From Zarea fungicola (Eukaryota; Ascomycota; Sordariomycetes; Hypocreales; Cordycipitaceae): a stretch of 64,000 bases of DNA. Below are positions 1 through 12,103 of the stretch, one piece after another. Below the pieces are notes generated by a model. It saw only the letters and a program-made list of their open reading frames with translations. It did not search any database and was not told where the DNA came from. The translations under genes were made by a program, and so were the position numbers. The DNA lies in assembly GCA_900169235.1 (NCBI GenBank), contig FWCC01000130.1, positions 145,304 to 209,303 on the forward strand, given 5' to 3'. Position 1 is the first letter of the stretch; each line of letters opens with the position of its first letter.

Positions 1-741
1 AAGGACGTCATTGTCATCATGGGCGTGAAAGAGGTCGACAGCATTGCCATAGCAATATCGGCCGATGGAAGTAGCGGCCTCGCCAACCAGGCCAGGACCA
101 GCATCTGTGTCAGCATCACCCCAAAATCCATAGACCTATACTCGATTAAATGTTTGCTTGACAACTCTAGTGTAGTGTAACTCACTAGTTTATCGCCACA
201 CACAACTGCCATGATAGAATACGGCTCAATACCCAGAGACCGTGGGTCAAATGTAGGGTAATGCTTGTTGCGACCATAATTGCCAAAAGTAACAAACGAA
301 TGAACGTACGGATTGAGATCGTACCCCTTGTTATAACTCTCAAAGATTTCCCTGAAGTAAGTTACGGGCTGGTCATCGGTCGATTTATTGCAGCTCCCAT
401 CTCCATCGCGGGGGACACCGTTGCAATTAATATCCATATTGACGAGGCTACCTCCAGTGCCTTGGAGATAGACAATTCCATCCGACTGAAGATGATCGCC
501 ACAGTAGCAGAAGTCTACGAACAATTAGTTCAGTAATTGAAAAAAAAAAAAAAAAAGCCGAAGGTGAGGTACCCCTTGAAACGGGCTCTACGCTGTAGAA
601 ACCGCACTTGAGAGCGTTGGAGCAATGTCCAATAGCCCTGATGGAGTTGTACAGGGACTTGATGTTTGCGGGAACATCTCGAGCCAGGATTGGAGTTGCA
701 GATAGGCCCAATGCAACCGATATTTTGAGGACGTTGAGCAT
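1..741 (-). CDS. GH75 endo-chitosanase, secreted, 3'-truncated by window edge
   Basis: Fungal chitosanase of glycoside hydrolase family 75, secreted to cleave beta-1,4 links in chitosan. Three exons read on the minus strand: 741-573, 514-186 and 135-1. They are joined by introns 572-515 (GTACCT...GTAG, with a long T tract) and 185-136 (GTGAGT...ATAG); the frame stays open through both, giving 211 residues before the edge. A signal peptide (about residues 1-20, ending near LARD) is followed by family landmarks YCGDH, IVYLQGTGGSLVNMD, CNGV, FGNYG and, after the second intron, FWGDAD, LVGEA and HDDNDVL. The C-terminus with the last conserved block lies outside the window. The family call rests on these motifs and is strong; the introns are inferred from frame and splice signals. 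Confidence 0.9.
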
Positions 742-1454
742 GGTAACTGATGTCAGTTCAGTTCTTTGGCCAATAGACTATGAACTGTAGCTCATCGTCC
801 AAGTTGGGACAGAGTTATGCTTTATAGTATACGATACAGGATCGTAACGGTAGCGATGCATCAGGACTACGTTCGCCGGGCTAGTACGGCGTTGACCGGC
901 AAGGATTCGTCTAGTCGCCAACTTTCTGCAATTTTCTCCGTGAAGAGCCATATTTGGTTATGTAGCTAGGGTCGTATTTTAGGCCTAGAGCAAAGGCGGC
1001 TAGTAATTCATTAATGCCTTGACAATAAAGTTTGGGGGTGGCGCATATTCCTGGTGTCGATTCCTGGGGAAATCGGTGATTATGCCGAAAAAAATCGCAG
1101 TGGTTACCAAAATAGCTCCTGATAGACCTTTCAAATACTAGTTAACTTAGTTGGTTTAGATGAGTCAGGTTCATCGGAGCCTGCCTGATGTGGTTGCCAT
1201 GCTACCTTCTCCCGCCGCCATGGCGAACTAGGAATAGCCACTTGCGCAGATCGGACATGATCCTAGACATTGGCAACTCAGCACTTTCAATACAGCGCGA
1301 AACAGAGACATTAGCCCAAGTTTCTGCGTCCGGCACAAGAAAAACAACGCCTCTTGCCGCAACCTTCGCCCGTCTTTCCCGTCGTCGTCATCGTATGCCT
1401 CATTTGCAGCATGTACCTGGCCAGTAGATGAACGAATATATGTTTCCAACTATA
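742..1454. other. intergenic, no gene seen
   Basis: Upstream of the chitosanase and downstream of the permease. Short open frames here have no recognisable content. I see no RNA gene or repeat. Confidence 0.6.
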
Positions 1455-2999
1455 TTAAAATTCCTTAACTTTGTATGTGTTGCGAGCGTAAATAAACCAA
1501 AGAGACAGTATGATAACAGCGATACCAGCAAGCACAGCTGATGCATAATTCATCTGCGTGACAATAACAGGTAAATAGTTCGGTAGACAGTAAAAAACAA
1601 GTGCAATACTGCTCCACATCAACATGACGATATTAGCAAGAAGACCAAGTTTCGGGAACCAGAACGGGCCATGCTTGAAGGTAGATCGGCCATTCATTAA
1701 CAGCAAGACAACCGGGATACTGTAGCTGATGTATTGCAACAACAAGCCGGTAGAGATCAACGAGTTGAATGCAAGTTCGGAGCCGAGATATAGACAACCA
1801 AATATGGCAGTTCCGGTCGCAGAGAATAACAGAGACCAGACGGGTGTGTGAAACGGTGCTGGGGCAATCTTGCTCAAGTGTCGATTCAGGGGAAATCCTG
1901 CTTCACGACTAATTGTCCATGCCAGGCGGGATTGCCAAGTTTGAATAGACCAGACAGCTCCGGCGGTCGTGATCAGCACAGGGATCCAGAGGCCGCAGGC
2001 GGCAGCTTTGCTTCCCGTAATGCGATAGAACAAGCCCAGTGCCGAGAGGTCATCCGCGCCATCAATCGACCCTGCATTTATCAAGACTGACGTAATGACA
2101 AGAAGACCCGTCGAAAAGCCCACCACAATTGTCCAGATCAAAGCTTTTGGGATATCGCGTGAAGGGCGGGGCATCTCCTCTGCCAAGTGAGTGGCAACAT
2201 CTAGGCACGAAAAACTCCAGTTGGCGCCATTCATTCCCATGATGAACGCAACACCCTTTGGCCATCCGGTCAAGTTAATTGGCGTGACAAAAAAGTCCTT
2301 GGCTGACATGTAGTCCTTGCGGGACATGGCAAAGAGGGTGATGAAGATGACACAGATCGTCACGCAGCTAAAGAGCAACATGACTTTCGAAATACGCGGT
2401 AGGAGCATCTCAAAGCTCGCCCCAAACACAGTCAGGAGGTTGAGAAGTTGGAATCCGACAAACCCCATCCAGCGCTTGTAGACAAAGTCCGGGTTGAGGA
2501 AAGAGATGATGGCACACACGCCCGTCGGCACGGAAAGGCATGACGATGATCCCGTGGCCACAGCTGCGAGCCAACTGACCAGAGCAGTCACATACGACAG
2601 AAACCTTTTATACTTGGGCGGCGCTAAGCGATTTACCCAGATATACTGGCCACCGGGGTGCGGGATCGCGGACGCCAGCTCGGCAAGCGTCGTGGCGGTT
2701 GCTAGGCCAACAATGGTCATGACAATGAAGCCCCAGAAGAAGAGAGGTGTTCCACCCATAGGTAGTGTAGTACCTAGGACAAGTAGAAGCCCGATTGGAG
2801 TATTTGTAGTTCCATAGCCGATACCGAGGGCTGATAATGTTGTGAACGGTTTAATATGCTGAGTTGTAGCGTCGCCTGGGCCAATGGAACCGTCTTCAAC
2901 CAGGTCCTGGTCCATCTTCTTTTCATGGTCGCGCATCGTAGCATCCATCTCCTTGTGTGTGCCCTCTGGCGAGGACGTTGGGGATGAGTGGAGAGCCAT
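1455..2999 (-). CDS. APC-family amino acid/GABA/choline permease
   Basis: Plasma-membrane permease of the amino acid-polyamine-choline superfamily, the fungal GABA/choline type. One exon encodes 514 residues, the usual size. The ATG at 2999 is preferred: the frame extends four codons further only to a TTG. After a hydrophilic tail of about 60 residues, TM1 carries IGYGTTNTPIG, followed by about 12 hydrophobic segments; the loop LAEEMPRPSRDIPKA after TM6 is a typical APC signature. The substrate cannot be fixed from sequence. The gene is divergent from a Zn2Cys6 regulator (start 3786) and near a FAD-dependent amine/amino-acid oxidase, which suggests uptake of a nitrogenous substrate that is then oxidised. 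Family call strong, substrate inferred. Confidence 0.9.
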   Translation of the reverse strand: MALHSSPTSSPEGTHKEMDATMRDHEKKMDQDLVEDGSIGPGDATTQHIKPFTTLSALGIGYGTTNTPIGLLLVLGTTLPMGGTPLFFWGFIVMTIVGLATATTLAELASAIPHPGGQYIWVNRLAPPKYKRFLSYVTALVSWLAAVATGSSSCLSVPTGVCAIISFLNPDFVYKRWMGFVGFQLLNLLTVFGASFEMLLPRISKVMLLFSCVTICVIFITLFAMSRKDYMSAKDFFVTPINLTGWPKGVAFIMGMNGANWSFSCLDVATHLAEEMPRPSRDIPKALIWTIVVGFSTGLLVITSVLINAGSIDGADDLSALGLFYRITGSKAAACGLWIPVLITTAGAVWSIQTWQSRLAWTISREAGFPLNRHLSKIAPAPFHTPVWSLLFSATGTAIFGCLYLGSELAFNSLISTGLLLQYISYSIPVVLLLMNGRSTFKHGPFWFPKLGLLANIVMLMWSSIALVFYCLPNYLPVIVTQMNYASAVLAGIAVIILSLWFIYARNTYKVKEF

Positions 3000-3785
3000 G
3001 GTGGTGAGCAATATGCGGTTTAGAATGATTGACTAGCTTGCGTTAGAATTGAGAAGGATGGGGCTCATACTTTATCCTAGGGCTTCATGGACAAAGCGCT
3101 GGGCCATCTCAGATAGGATATCGTGTCCGAGATGCAAATGCCTGAAATATGTGGGAATTAGAGATGCCGATAGCAGCCGGCAGAGAACTCCATCCGAAGT
3201 GGCTTTTAACTCTAAAGTTAAGAAAGGCAGGAGAGTGCCTGTGGCTCTCACAGTGGCTGTTCGGCCAAATCAGGCAGTTGGGTCCGAAGTCGCTCCATCA
3301 CAGAATGTCGTGGAACACTCAACACAGTACAGAACATTCAACCACCTGCATTAGACATTACAATCTTGCTATACACTTGCGTAGGTACTGGCTATACTAG
3401 CAAGCAAAATAAGATATGTTTATGAGCTTGATTTGCTCTTGACTGGCATGGAAACTTATTCAACATGCAAGCAATGTTGATTCCGCTACCCTATAGTGAT
3501 CTACAGATTGGTTTCTGATTTTTAATTCGATGATAATGCTCAAAACTCGGCGTAACACTTGGGAGCTTGGCTAGGGAGCCTATTGGAAACAAGTTAATGG
3601 GTCTTTATCTTTGATGTGTGGACCTGACATACGAGTAATGCTCGCCGGTCAAGATTGCGCCTCCAAATTTTGAGAAGGCGCACGCGGGGAAGTGGATCGA
3701 ATTATTGTCACCGACTACGATAAGTGACCGGAACCTCAAGTCGTCGTCACGTTGCTGCATTGGACCGATTTTATTCAGCAATACA
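3000..3785. promoter_or_regulatory. divergent intergenic region between permease and Zn2Cys6 regulator
   Basis: 786 bp separates two divergent starts (permease at 2999 minus, regulator at 3786 plus), so it should hold both promoters. No individual site is clear enough to name. Short frames here look like chance. Confidence 0.5.
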
Positions 3786-5771
3786 ATGCCGGTATCATCA
3801 CGCCCATCACACTCAAAGTCACGGAATGGGTGTCTTAGGTGCAAGGCAAAGAAGACGAAATGCGACGAGAAGAAGCCGTCATGTTCTCGATGTCAGGACA
3901 GGGGCTTTCAGTGTCCCGGCTACGCTCTAGACATCCGATGGTCGCACAAGCACCAAGTCCGCTCAGAGAGAGCTGCATTTGACGCTGCAGCATCAGCGGG
4001 CCCTATAAATTTTGAGGGCATTGAAATAGAGGCCTTCGAAGCTTCAAATGGCAGTTCCTGTGGCCAGCAATTTGAGTCGCTCGGGCCGTCGGAAGGGCTC
4101 GGGGTCACGCCAGAACCAGCACCTGGAGTGTCTGCGCTTCAGAGTCCAGATTCACCAACTGAGGCAGCCGCCAGCAATTTTAGCCTTCTGCACCAAACCG
4201 ATGTGTTTGACTCTAACCTGACTGCAATTGCATGGACGCTAGATAACGGCGAGGGGGCCACTCTAGAGGCACGGATGGGTGGTATTCCTCCAACGCCAGC
4301 GTCGCCCCAGCCATGGGATGATGTCTATCGCAATGAACGTCGGCGCAGCTCCTCCATCTCTGCAGACGGTGAGGTGGAGGAAATTGTGCCGATACGTCTG
4401 GGTACAGACGTATTTTCTAGTACGCAGGCCGAAATTTTCAACTTACCCACGGCCTTGTCTGAGTACTTCTTTCGCGACATCATCGCCGCGTACTGTCTCT
4501 GGGACAGCAAGGCAAACGAAATGCGCAACCTCGTCGAGGCCACTTGGCAGTTTTCTGGCGCGCTATACCACACGATTCAGAGCATGGCTGCCGCTTGCCT
4601 ATCCCGAGAGTTTCCCCATATGCGTGCGGTGGCATTGGATGAGCATCACCAGGCCCGCAGCCATGTACAGCAATATTCGTCACTGTCGTCTGGCAAAGAC
4701 CGCGATTCGATGCTACTTGCCGCAACACTCCTGGGCCACACATCAAGCTGGCTTGATCCGAAGAACTTGGCCACCGACATGTACAGAACCAGCTACAGCA
4801 TGCTGACTGAGGCCGCCCACTCTCAGACTGCCAACCAAGATTTACTATCCTTTTTTGGCGGCACCATGGACTATTGGACAATGCTACTGGCTTTCTTAAC
4901 AGATAGCAAAGATCTGGAACTTGACCAGCATCGCGCACAGACTCGAGACGCCGGCCACTACCAAGGACCAAAAAAAGAAGCTGAGCCTCATCCGTATGTC
5001 GGTATTTCTCACGATATGGTACGGGCTCTGGGAAAGGTGGGATCGCTTGTGTTCCGGCACCGAAAGCTCTTGTCTGGCGTCAAATTCTTAACAGAAGATG
5101 ACGTTGACGTCTTTCGAGGAGCAATTCAAGAAGCCAGACGTCTCGAGCGAGTTTTTCTCGCCCACCGTACGCCAGACTTGTCCGGGGTGGCTGACCCCGG
5201 AGACTTGAAGACACCATTGAAGCACCTTGAGCTCATTGATGAGGCTTACCGGTGCACCGGTCTGCTTCAACTTTATCGCGTGTTTCCAGATTTACTCAAA
5301 GAGCGCTACAGACCATGGGAGGCAGATCAGCTACTCCAGCCGTTGCCTTCGGATCGGGTGCCAACCGAGTCAGAGCGCAACCAGTGGCTAACAGATTTTG
5401 CCTTGCATATTCTCGGTGTTTTGCAAGAGATTCCATTTGAATCGCGTACTCGCAGTGCCCAGCCGTTCCTCATGGTTGCCATTTCCAGCGAATTAAGAAT
5501 CCCAAAATCCTCACCAGTCTCCCCACAGTTCGACAATTGTGCGGGGGCCAGTGCGCTCCCAGGACTTGATACAATGTCCATCAATACTGCCCGAGCCCGC
5601 AAGTTTGTGAGCTCTCGGTTGGCAGCGTATACGCACATTCTACCCGTACGCAAGAGTCAAGTTATACTAGATTTGACGAGTGAGGTGTGGGGTGCGATGG
5701 ATTCGGGGAAACCGGACGTCTACTGGTTGGATATCGCCACAGAGAAGCAGCTGAAGACAATGATGGGTTAA
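3786..5771 (+). CDS. Zn2Cys6 transcription factor
   Basis: Fungal binuclear-cluster transcriptional regulator, 661 residues, one exon. The start is the ATG at 3786; the frame extends upstream only to a TTG. The zinc cluster is at residues 16-43 with spacing C-x2-C-x6-C-x6-C-x2-C-x6-C (GCLRCKAKKTKC, CSRCQDRGFQC). An acidic/Ser-rich linker (about 60-230) is followed by a helical middle and C-terminal region of the Fungal_trans_2 type. It lies between the APC permease (divergent) and the FAD oxidase (convergent, 86 bp between stop codons), so it is a good candidate local regulator of both. Its target is inference; the DNA-binding class is clear. Confidence 0.9.
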   Translation: MPVSSRPSHSKSRNGCLRCKAKKTKCDEKKPSCSRCQDRGFQCPGYALDIRWSHKHQVRSERAAFDAAASAGPINFEGIEIEAFEASNGSSCGQQFESLGPSEGLGVTPEPAPGVSALQSPDSPTEAAASNFSLLHQTDVFDSNLTAIAWTLDNGEGATLEARMGGIPPTPASPQPWDDVYRNERRRSSSISADGEVEEIVPIRLGTDVFSSTQAEIFNLPTALSEYFFRDIIAAYCLWDSKANEMRNLVEATWQFSGALYHTIQSMAAACLSREFPHMRAVALDEHHQARSHVQQYSSLSSGKDRDSMLLAATLLGHTSSWLDPKNLATDMYRTSYSMLTEAAHSQTANQDLLSFFGGTMDYWTMLLAFLTDSKDLELDQHRAQTRDAGHYQGPKKEAEPHPYVGISHDMVRALGKVGSLVFRHRKLLSGVKFLTEDDVDVFRGAIQEARRLERVFLAHRTPDLSGVADPGDLKTPLKHLELIDEAYRCTGLLQLYRVFPDLLKERYRPWEADQLLQPLPSDRVPTESERNQWLTDFALHILGVLQEIPFESRTRSAQPFLMVAISSELRIPKSSPVSPQFDNCAGASALPGLDTMSINTARARKFVSSRLAAYTHILPVRKSQVILDLTSEVWGAMDSGKPDVYWLDIATEKQLKTMMG

Positions 5772-5857
5772 TGCTATCTATCCTGTACCATTTATGTATC
5801 TGTTTTAAATTTTCTAAACCATTTTACCCAATCCAGTATTTCTGGTTTGAATACTCA

Positions 5858-7403
5858 TCACAGCCTTGCTTGAAGTGTGTATTTTGGTGTAATCATTTGT
5901 GCAAATGTGTTGAGCGTTTTATCCGCGGTGAGTTCCGCCTGCAGTCGGTCCTCAGTGACGATGAATGCTTGAGGGAACCAGTCACTGACGTCGACATTGA
6001 ACATCATTTCCACCAGAGCTTTGCCAGTAAGCCAGCACTTGTCCATGCCGTAGCCGTTGAAGCCTGCCGCAATCCACTGGCCAGCATCCGCAGCATTGCC
6101 GCTGAGGGAAGCAGGGATCTTCCCGACGACTGGGAGGCCATCTGCTGTATGACCTTGGATACCAGACCATACGGCTTCAATTTCCGATTTTTTGGCGGCG
6201 CCCCATCCTTTGAGGAAGAATTTGGGCAGCATTGTGGTCAAGGCTTGCCTAGTCACCTCTGGAACCTCGGTATCGTCACTGGTCAAAATGTCTTCCATGT
6301 TCGCCGTCTCATTGCCAATCCATATCCGTCCAGTCAGCGCATTCTGTTGTAGATAATACAGGCCAGTTATGTACAGGCCAGTGTCAGAGTCCAAACTTGG
6401 CTTGTGAGCCAGACTCCAGGATCTGGTTGCGCCAAGATTCTTCAGATCGACTCCGGGTTTTTGCACAGTCATGGTGCCGCGAAATGGATATATTCTTCCA
6501 ACAAGTTTTGGTAGAAGATGAGCTGCATGTCCATTTGTACAGTGTATAACCTTCTTCGCGTGAATGACGCCGCGAGGAGTGGTTATTTTGTAGGAATAGT
6601 GTTCGTTGCCGGAGCCTTCCACATAGTCCACTCTATGTACCGGCGTGTTAGTTTCGATGGCCAGACGATGTGCATGATCTTTGAGCAATGCTGCAAAAAC
6701 GCTTGTAACAAGTCGATATGGCCATATTGCGCCGGCTTCATGCTCAACAGCACCCACTACATCTTTAATGTTCCATCGCTGCACAGAAACCAGTCAGTTA
6801 CTCGGTGGCTGACGTGCGGTCCTTGGCCCTTCTCACCTCTGCAATGTCTTCTTTTTCGATAATGCGATGCAAGCTTTTGTGCTCAGGAACGGCTTGTTGA
6901 AAATCCAGAACAGACCGTTTAGCCCTCTGCCAGGTCTCGTCGTCTCCAACGGCCATTACCTTGAGAACGTCGCGTATCTGGCAATACTCTTGTGTTTGCA
7001 AATCCATCGCGCGAACCATCTTCATCAAAAATTCAATGTTGAGAATACTAAAGCGGGTGATTTGCTTTGCTGCCTCAATCCCATGTTTCTCAGCCAATGG
7101 ACCAAAGGTGTGCCCAGATGCTGTGACGAGGTGGCCACCGTTACGGCCAGTAGCACCGCTTGCCAGGGTCCGCGCGTCAAGCACCGTAACATGGGATCCC
7201 CTAGCGCACTCGTGTTCCAAAATTGTCTTTGTTACGCTGCATCCTGTAATTCCAGAGCCGATAACCGCAAAGTCGGTTTGTACCGGGAGTGAGACAGACT
7301 GGTGGGAAGCCAGTGGGTGCTCCGGAACCTGCCATGCGGAGACAGTGGGCTTTGGTTGCGGGAGTCCTGGATCCCGCAAGAGTGCTGTCTTGATGTCCTT
7401 CAT
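5858..7403 (-). CDS. FAD-dependent oxidoreductase, DAO type
   Basis: Flavoprotein of the D-amino acid oxidase/glycine-sarcosine oxidase-like family (DAO fold), probably oxidising an amine or amino acid. Exons 7403-6837 and 6778-5858 flank an intron at 6836-6779 (GTGAGA...TGCAG, 58 bp); joining gives 495 residues with the frame kept (EDIAE then RWNIKD). The FAD-binding Rossmann motif VIGSGITGCS lies at about residue 47, followed by LASGATGRNGGHL; the C-terminal half has GAVEHEAGAIWPYR, FRGTMTV and the closing AAGFNGYGM segment. Neighbours are a Zn2Cys6 regulator and an APC permease, a plausible uptake-and-oxidise set. Cofactor class is sure; substrate is not. Confidence 0.88.
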
Positions 7404-9028
7404 GAATTTGGACTTTTCAATATCTTGGAATTGGTTAGCCTTCCTGTAGTCGGGTTTCTTGAGAACTGCAACTTACCCATGCGCGACCGGACTAGTCTGT
7501 GAGGACTGCCTCCTAGTGATTCGCCATCCACTATCGAGATTGATGATAATTGGTCCTTCATGATTTGGAATAGGCTTTGACTGGGAAGCACAACTGGTTT
7601 TCTTCTTCATCTAAATAACAGCAACATGAGACTGAGACTTATGGAAATTCTCTCGCCGCCAACATTGCTTGTAACACTGATAGTGGAGAATGCTGCTGGA
7701 GATTCGTTCTAAGCTGCCATTTTTGGAAAGTCATTGCGTCCGGTGCGGCGGAAGCGAGCGGACTGGTAGTTGTTAGTGAAACAAGACGCCATACTGCGAT
7801 GCAGAGAAGCTAGCAATTAACAGCTAATAATTTAACTTATTAATTTTATTTATTTTATTTATTTTAAAACAAAAAAGAAACTTCTTTGTATCCTTTATTT
7901 GGTTAGCCTTTGCGCGGCTGCAGCTTTGGGAACGTAGGCTGGTGAGGCATGTCAACTCCAAATTCACCACTGACTACGGATGCTATCGGCAATAATACTT
8001 CAAATCAAAGAAGATCTCAGACACCAAGGAGAAAAATACGATAGTCGGAGCTCACTCAGTTTCATCGAAGTACATCTGATTTGCCATCTCTACGCCAGAA
8101 GACGGTAATCAATCTACACAGCTACATACACGGGGGATTTTACAATGCCCAGCACTCTAGGGCTTGAATCAACGTTCCTGATTCCCGTTAGACTCAAACT
8201 CAAGTGAGCGTTATCCTTTTGACGTAAGAGCCCTAAAACCCTTCTCTGTGCTCTTACTTTTAAGACTCTAAATAAATATCCTGAGCACATGCTCATAACT
8301 CTTTTGGTAATGGCATAACTTTTGCTACAGACGTAGTGGTGAGCCGCTGCTACCAAGTTAGTGGAAAACTGCCCTATAAATTGCCGTCACAGTAGCCGAT
8401 CTCCCCTTCTGCGTATTCGCAGCACTGGGCGGGAACTGCGCTTACAACCTGTTGCTACGCTATCGTAAATGACTATGAAACAAATGAAACCAAAGATTTG
8501 TAAGCAGGATCATTTACTTGGCTGTGGTTTGCATTTAGGTAGACTTAGGTTAGCTGAAGGAAATCGGATGAAATGTCCACGAAGGAGGTCACTATAACTG
8601 CCACCAATGCAGCCCAGTAGCCTGTCGACCAGCAATGAAGGCAGTAATAGCGTATCAGCCATCAACAGGAAAGTAGACCGACGCAGTAGCGAGCAGGGAG
8701 CCATCCACTGGAGCCAAGCAATGAGAAATCCACAACATTACATTTTCTGCCATAAGATTAAGGTTCCAAGTAGTTCATAGGAGTTGCCGAACAGGACCCA
8801 ACTTTTCAATCCACGGTTTCCCCGCGCATGATCTAGCAGATAGCAAACCAGCTCTAACCCCTTTCTAGCAAGTCTATGCGAGATCAACTTCATCATCTGA
8901 GCCTCACTACCCTGGTTAAGAACGTGACAGAGAGCTGTTGTCAACCATTCTGATTCGTCGCTTCATACAGAGAAATTGACAGTTTATTTTTCTCGTCTGC
9001 ACAATACCGCTTCGAATCGATATTTGCA
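7404..9028. other. intergenic, no gene seen
   Basis: 1.6 kb between the oxidase (minus) and the acetyltransferase (plus). It contains an AT-rich low-complexity tract (about 7828-7875, TTTTATTTATTTTA units). Frames of 60-80 codons show no recognisable protein. Confidence 0.55.
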
Positions 9029-9926
9029 ATGACGATACTTGTGACGGACATAACGGAAGCAGACATCCCGGGTGCAGTCGCGGCAGTACAGTAAGTTTCA
9101 TCGCAGCGCAAGTGTCAATGCAATTGAAAAGACCGAAGACAAAACAGGCCACTAAGATCTTGGACTATTAAAGACGCGCCTTCGAAGGGGATCCATATAA
9201 TGTTTGGGTGTACGACCACTCCAAGGTGAGGCGGTTGACGAATATAATCGCCATCCACAAACACTAATCATGGGCGCAAACAGTTTAATCTAAAGCGGAA
9301 CCAAGCGTCTCTAACACTCCGAATGAAATGGGGGCTGCGCAATGCCATATTTCATGTTGCCAAAGAAGAGGGCAGCGACGAGGTGTTGGGAGTGGCAATG
9401 TGGCTGCCACCATGCCCCAGCGACCAACCCCCTACGTGGAACGACTGGATTGAAGGATGGCGGCTCTGGGCTAATCAGGTCGCTATGAATCTCTACTATG
9501 GACGCGGTGGTCTAATTGTCAAGGTCTGTCTCGTCTTCCAATCGCGACAGGAAAGCAACTGTTTGCTAACAATTATTTCGCGACCAGCGGTATTACATTT
9601 GGAAAGATGCTCAAGCCAGCGTCCAAAAAGAGCTATGGAAAGATCCAAAGGGTTATTATTTTCTGAACATTATGGCTGTCAACCCAAATGCCCAGGGCAA
9701 AGGCGTCGGGGCAGCGTTGATGAAGGCAGTCGCCAAAAGAGCAGACGCCGAAAACATGAAATGCTATCTTGAATCGAGCAAAGATGTTCCCAACATTTCT
9801 ATTTATGGAAGATGGGGATTTAGATTTGAAAAGGAAATGATTTGTGACGATGAAGGTGATACAATTAGACTCTTCACCATGATGAGAGAGCCGAACGCTC
9901 TACCTTGCGACGGGAAAGCAGCCTAA
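9029..9926 (+). CDS. GNAT-family N-acetyltransferase
   Basis: Acetyl-CoA-dependent acetyltransferase of the GCN5-related superfamily. Four exons, 9029-9090, 9174-9225, 9284-9523 and 9588-9926, give 230 residues. The introns (83, 58 and 64 bp) have GTAAGT, GTGAGG and GTCTGT donors and AG acceptors, with a GCTAAC branch site in the last one; all phases fit. The N-terminus reads DITEADIPGAVAAVQRAFEGDP, as in fungal puromycin-acetyltransferase-like proteins. The acetyl-CoA loop VNPNAQGKGVGAALM (motif A) and the motif B segment SIYGRWGFRF are clear. The acceptor substrate is unknown. It is tail-to-tail with the next regulator. Confidence 0.88.
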
Positions 9927-10065
9927 CTGCCGGAAAAAGCTATAGGCGGGTGTAATACAACATTGCAATTGAATAGCATATAAATTTTGTCATCATGATT
10001 TTTTTACAAAACTGCAGCTCTGAGACCTTGGTCGTCACATATGTGCTTGACAGAAGTAGAGCCTA

Positions 10066-12103
10066 TTACATTACGCCTTGCTCTGCAACACTGAGGATTT
10101 CTTGACCTTCCAAAAGAGATAAATATACGCCTACCCTCGTATTAGCATGAAATTCCTTGAGTCGTATAGCCTAGGTACTTACCAGCAGCGAGCCATCGAT
10201 CATTAACCAGTCTCAGCGATTGCTTCAATGCGCCAAGTTTATCGACCGGACCGCGGAGGTTCAAGTGCGAGTATCTCGAGTGCATCGATGCAGCGAGGTA
10301 GAGAAAGTGAGATATAAATGGCGAGGTTCGGTAGCACGTCCATCCATTATTCTCAATGAAAAAATATGATATCATGTCAAAGGCGGCCTGCAGAGCTACC
10401 GCTGCTTCATTGGAGACGGGTGCTGGATTGGCATCATCCTGGCCAGCAGACATTCCGTCTTCTGAAGTCGGGAGCCATGGCTTTTCAAGCATTAATATTG
10501 CGCTAAAATTAAGTCGCCAAATCAGTAAATTATGCAACTCAGAAGGGTTATTGGTTGAGATTTTGTATTTAAACTCACCTGTAGCATATTGCCATTTGTG
10601 TACAAAAGCCCCATCTTTTCCAATGGCCCTCGGACTCGGCAAGCTCGACCAGTGCCATTATTGTGCGACGCAGTTGCATAGTTACGTTGTGTGTCTCCGT
10701 GGCCAGATTCAGAACCTGCGTGAGGTGGTATGCGGCCTGAGCAAAGCGGCCATACCGAGCGAGGCGAGCAGCAGATGATGTGCCTATGGTGAGCGCATCT
10801 TCTGGAACTGATGTCTAGTCAAATTCGTCAAATTAGCAATTGCATGCGGATTCAATGAGGTTGTCTTTGCGGTCCAGGCAGAGCTCGGACAGTATGCCAC
10901 TTACCCCAGCATCCCATGACGCGTCATCCACAGGTAAATAAGTTCCAGCGTGAGGGTCGGCTGTTGCTGGATGCCGCCGAGGGTCGCACAGGTTGAGGAA
11001 CCTGCGAGTGCGTAAGTAATGGCAATTGGAACATTTGCAAGCATAATTATTTTAGTCATCTCGGGAAACAAACCTGTCAAGTATCGCTATGGACCACCAA
11101 ATACGACAGCACTCTTCTACTTCGATCCATGGTAGCTGCATTGACTTTGGCGGCCGCGCTGTTGTGTCTATGCCCAGGCAAGAAGCATAGCGGGCACAGC
11201 TCCCAACAGATAGTATCGCGGCCGGGTATATGGCATGGCCAACTTCATAAATGGCGATTAGAATAGCCGCTTGAAGAACTTGGATGGAGAGTGCGCCCGA
11301 GTTTTCCATGTCAAAATAAAACTGCTTGACGGCATGGTATAGGTCAGTTCTCGGCGTTGTGATTCGAGCGCAGCAGAGCTTCATGGAGAGAACCAAAAGA
11401 AATAGCTCCGATCGCCTCTGCGTAAGTCGATTCGGGAGGTTTTCGAAGAATTGTTTCTTGGATATGATGGGCATCCACGCGTGAATTGTATCAAAGTAGA
11501 GCGTGCTAATTTCTTTGATATCGTCCAAGTCGCCGACCAGCTCCACGACAGATGCCCGAACCGTTGTGTGTATCTTTGGCACTTGGAGCCGCATCTTGTG
11601 GAAAAGCCGTGGATCCAAAAAGAGAAAGGATGAAAGGCCGGAATCGTTCACGTTGAATGCCCCGCCATCTTGCGCATCAGACCTTGCAGGAGTTGTGGCT
11701 GGCCAGGGTAACGATGTTCGAGACAGCTGTGAACTTGTTGTAGAGGGTGGTGCGGTATATGAGGGAGCTTGCGAAGGTGAGGCTGATGAAAATGAGTGTT
11801 CATCTTCTATTTGCTGTTCTCTCTGTTTGCGACGCACAGGATACTCGCAGCGAAGATGCTTCCTATGAGAATACCAAGGCCATTATTTACCAGCTACTTC
11901 TAATTACGGTCAAGGTAAGACAAATTGAGGGGATGACAAAATGACAAGAGAGGGCCGAGGCTGAGAAAATGCACAAGGCTAGCTACATACTGGAGACAAA
12001 GCCGGCATTCGGGATACAGCTTATCGCACCGCCGTTTCGACTGCCGACAGTGGATGCATGCGAGTTGTGAGTGTGGCGCCGTGGTGTCCTGGACAGGCGC
12101 CAT
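10066..12103 (-). CDS. Zn2Cys6 transcription factor with Fungal_trans domain
   Basis: Six exons: 12103-11991, 11862-11074, 11001-10905, 10814-10579, 10502-10183 and 10130-10066, giving 539 residues. Every intron has GT/AG ends and keeps frame; the last (10182-10131, GTAAGT...GCTAAT...TAG) is optional, because reading through ends at a TAA at 10142. The start is the ATG at 12103; the frame above it reaches only a TTG. The zinc cluster spans the first intron: CIHCRQSKRRCDKLYPEC RLC then C of HLRCEYP, with classic six-cysteine spacing. The middle has the fungal transcription factor homology region (DTIHAWMPIISKKQFF, CCRIWWSIAILDRFLNLCDP, SVPEDALTIGTSSAARL). Targets are unknown. Confidence 0.85.

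Noticed and set aside
261..536. 91-codon plus-strand frame
   Set aside because: It is the antisense shadow of exon 2 of the GH75 chitosanase, whose minus-strand translation carries the family motifs.
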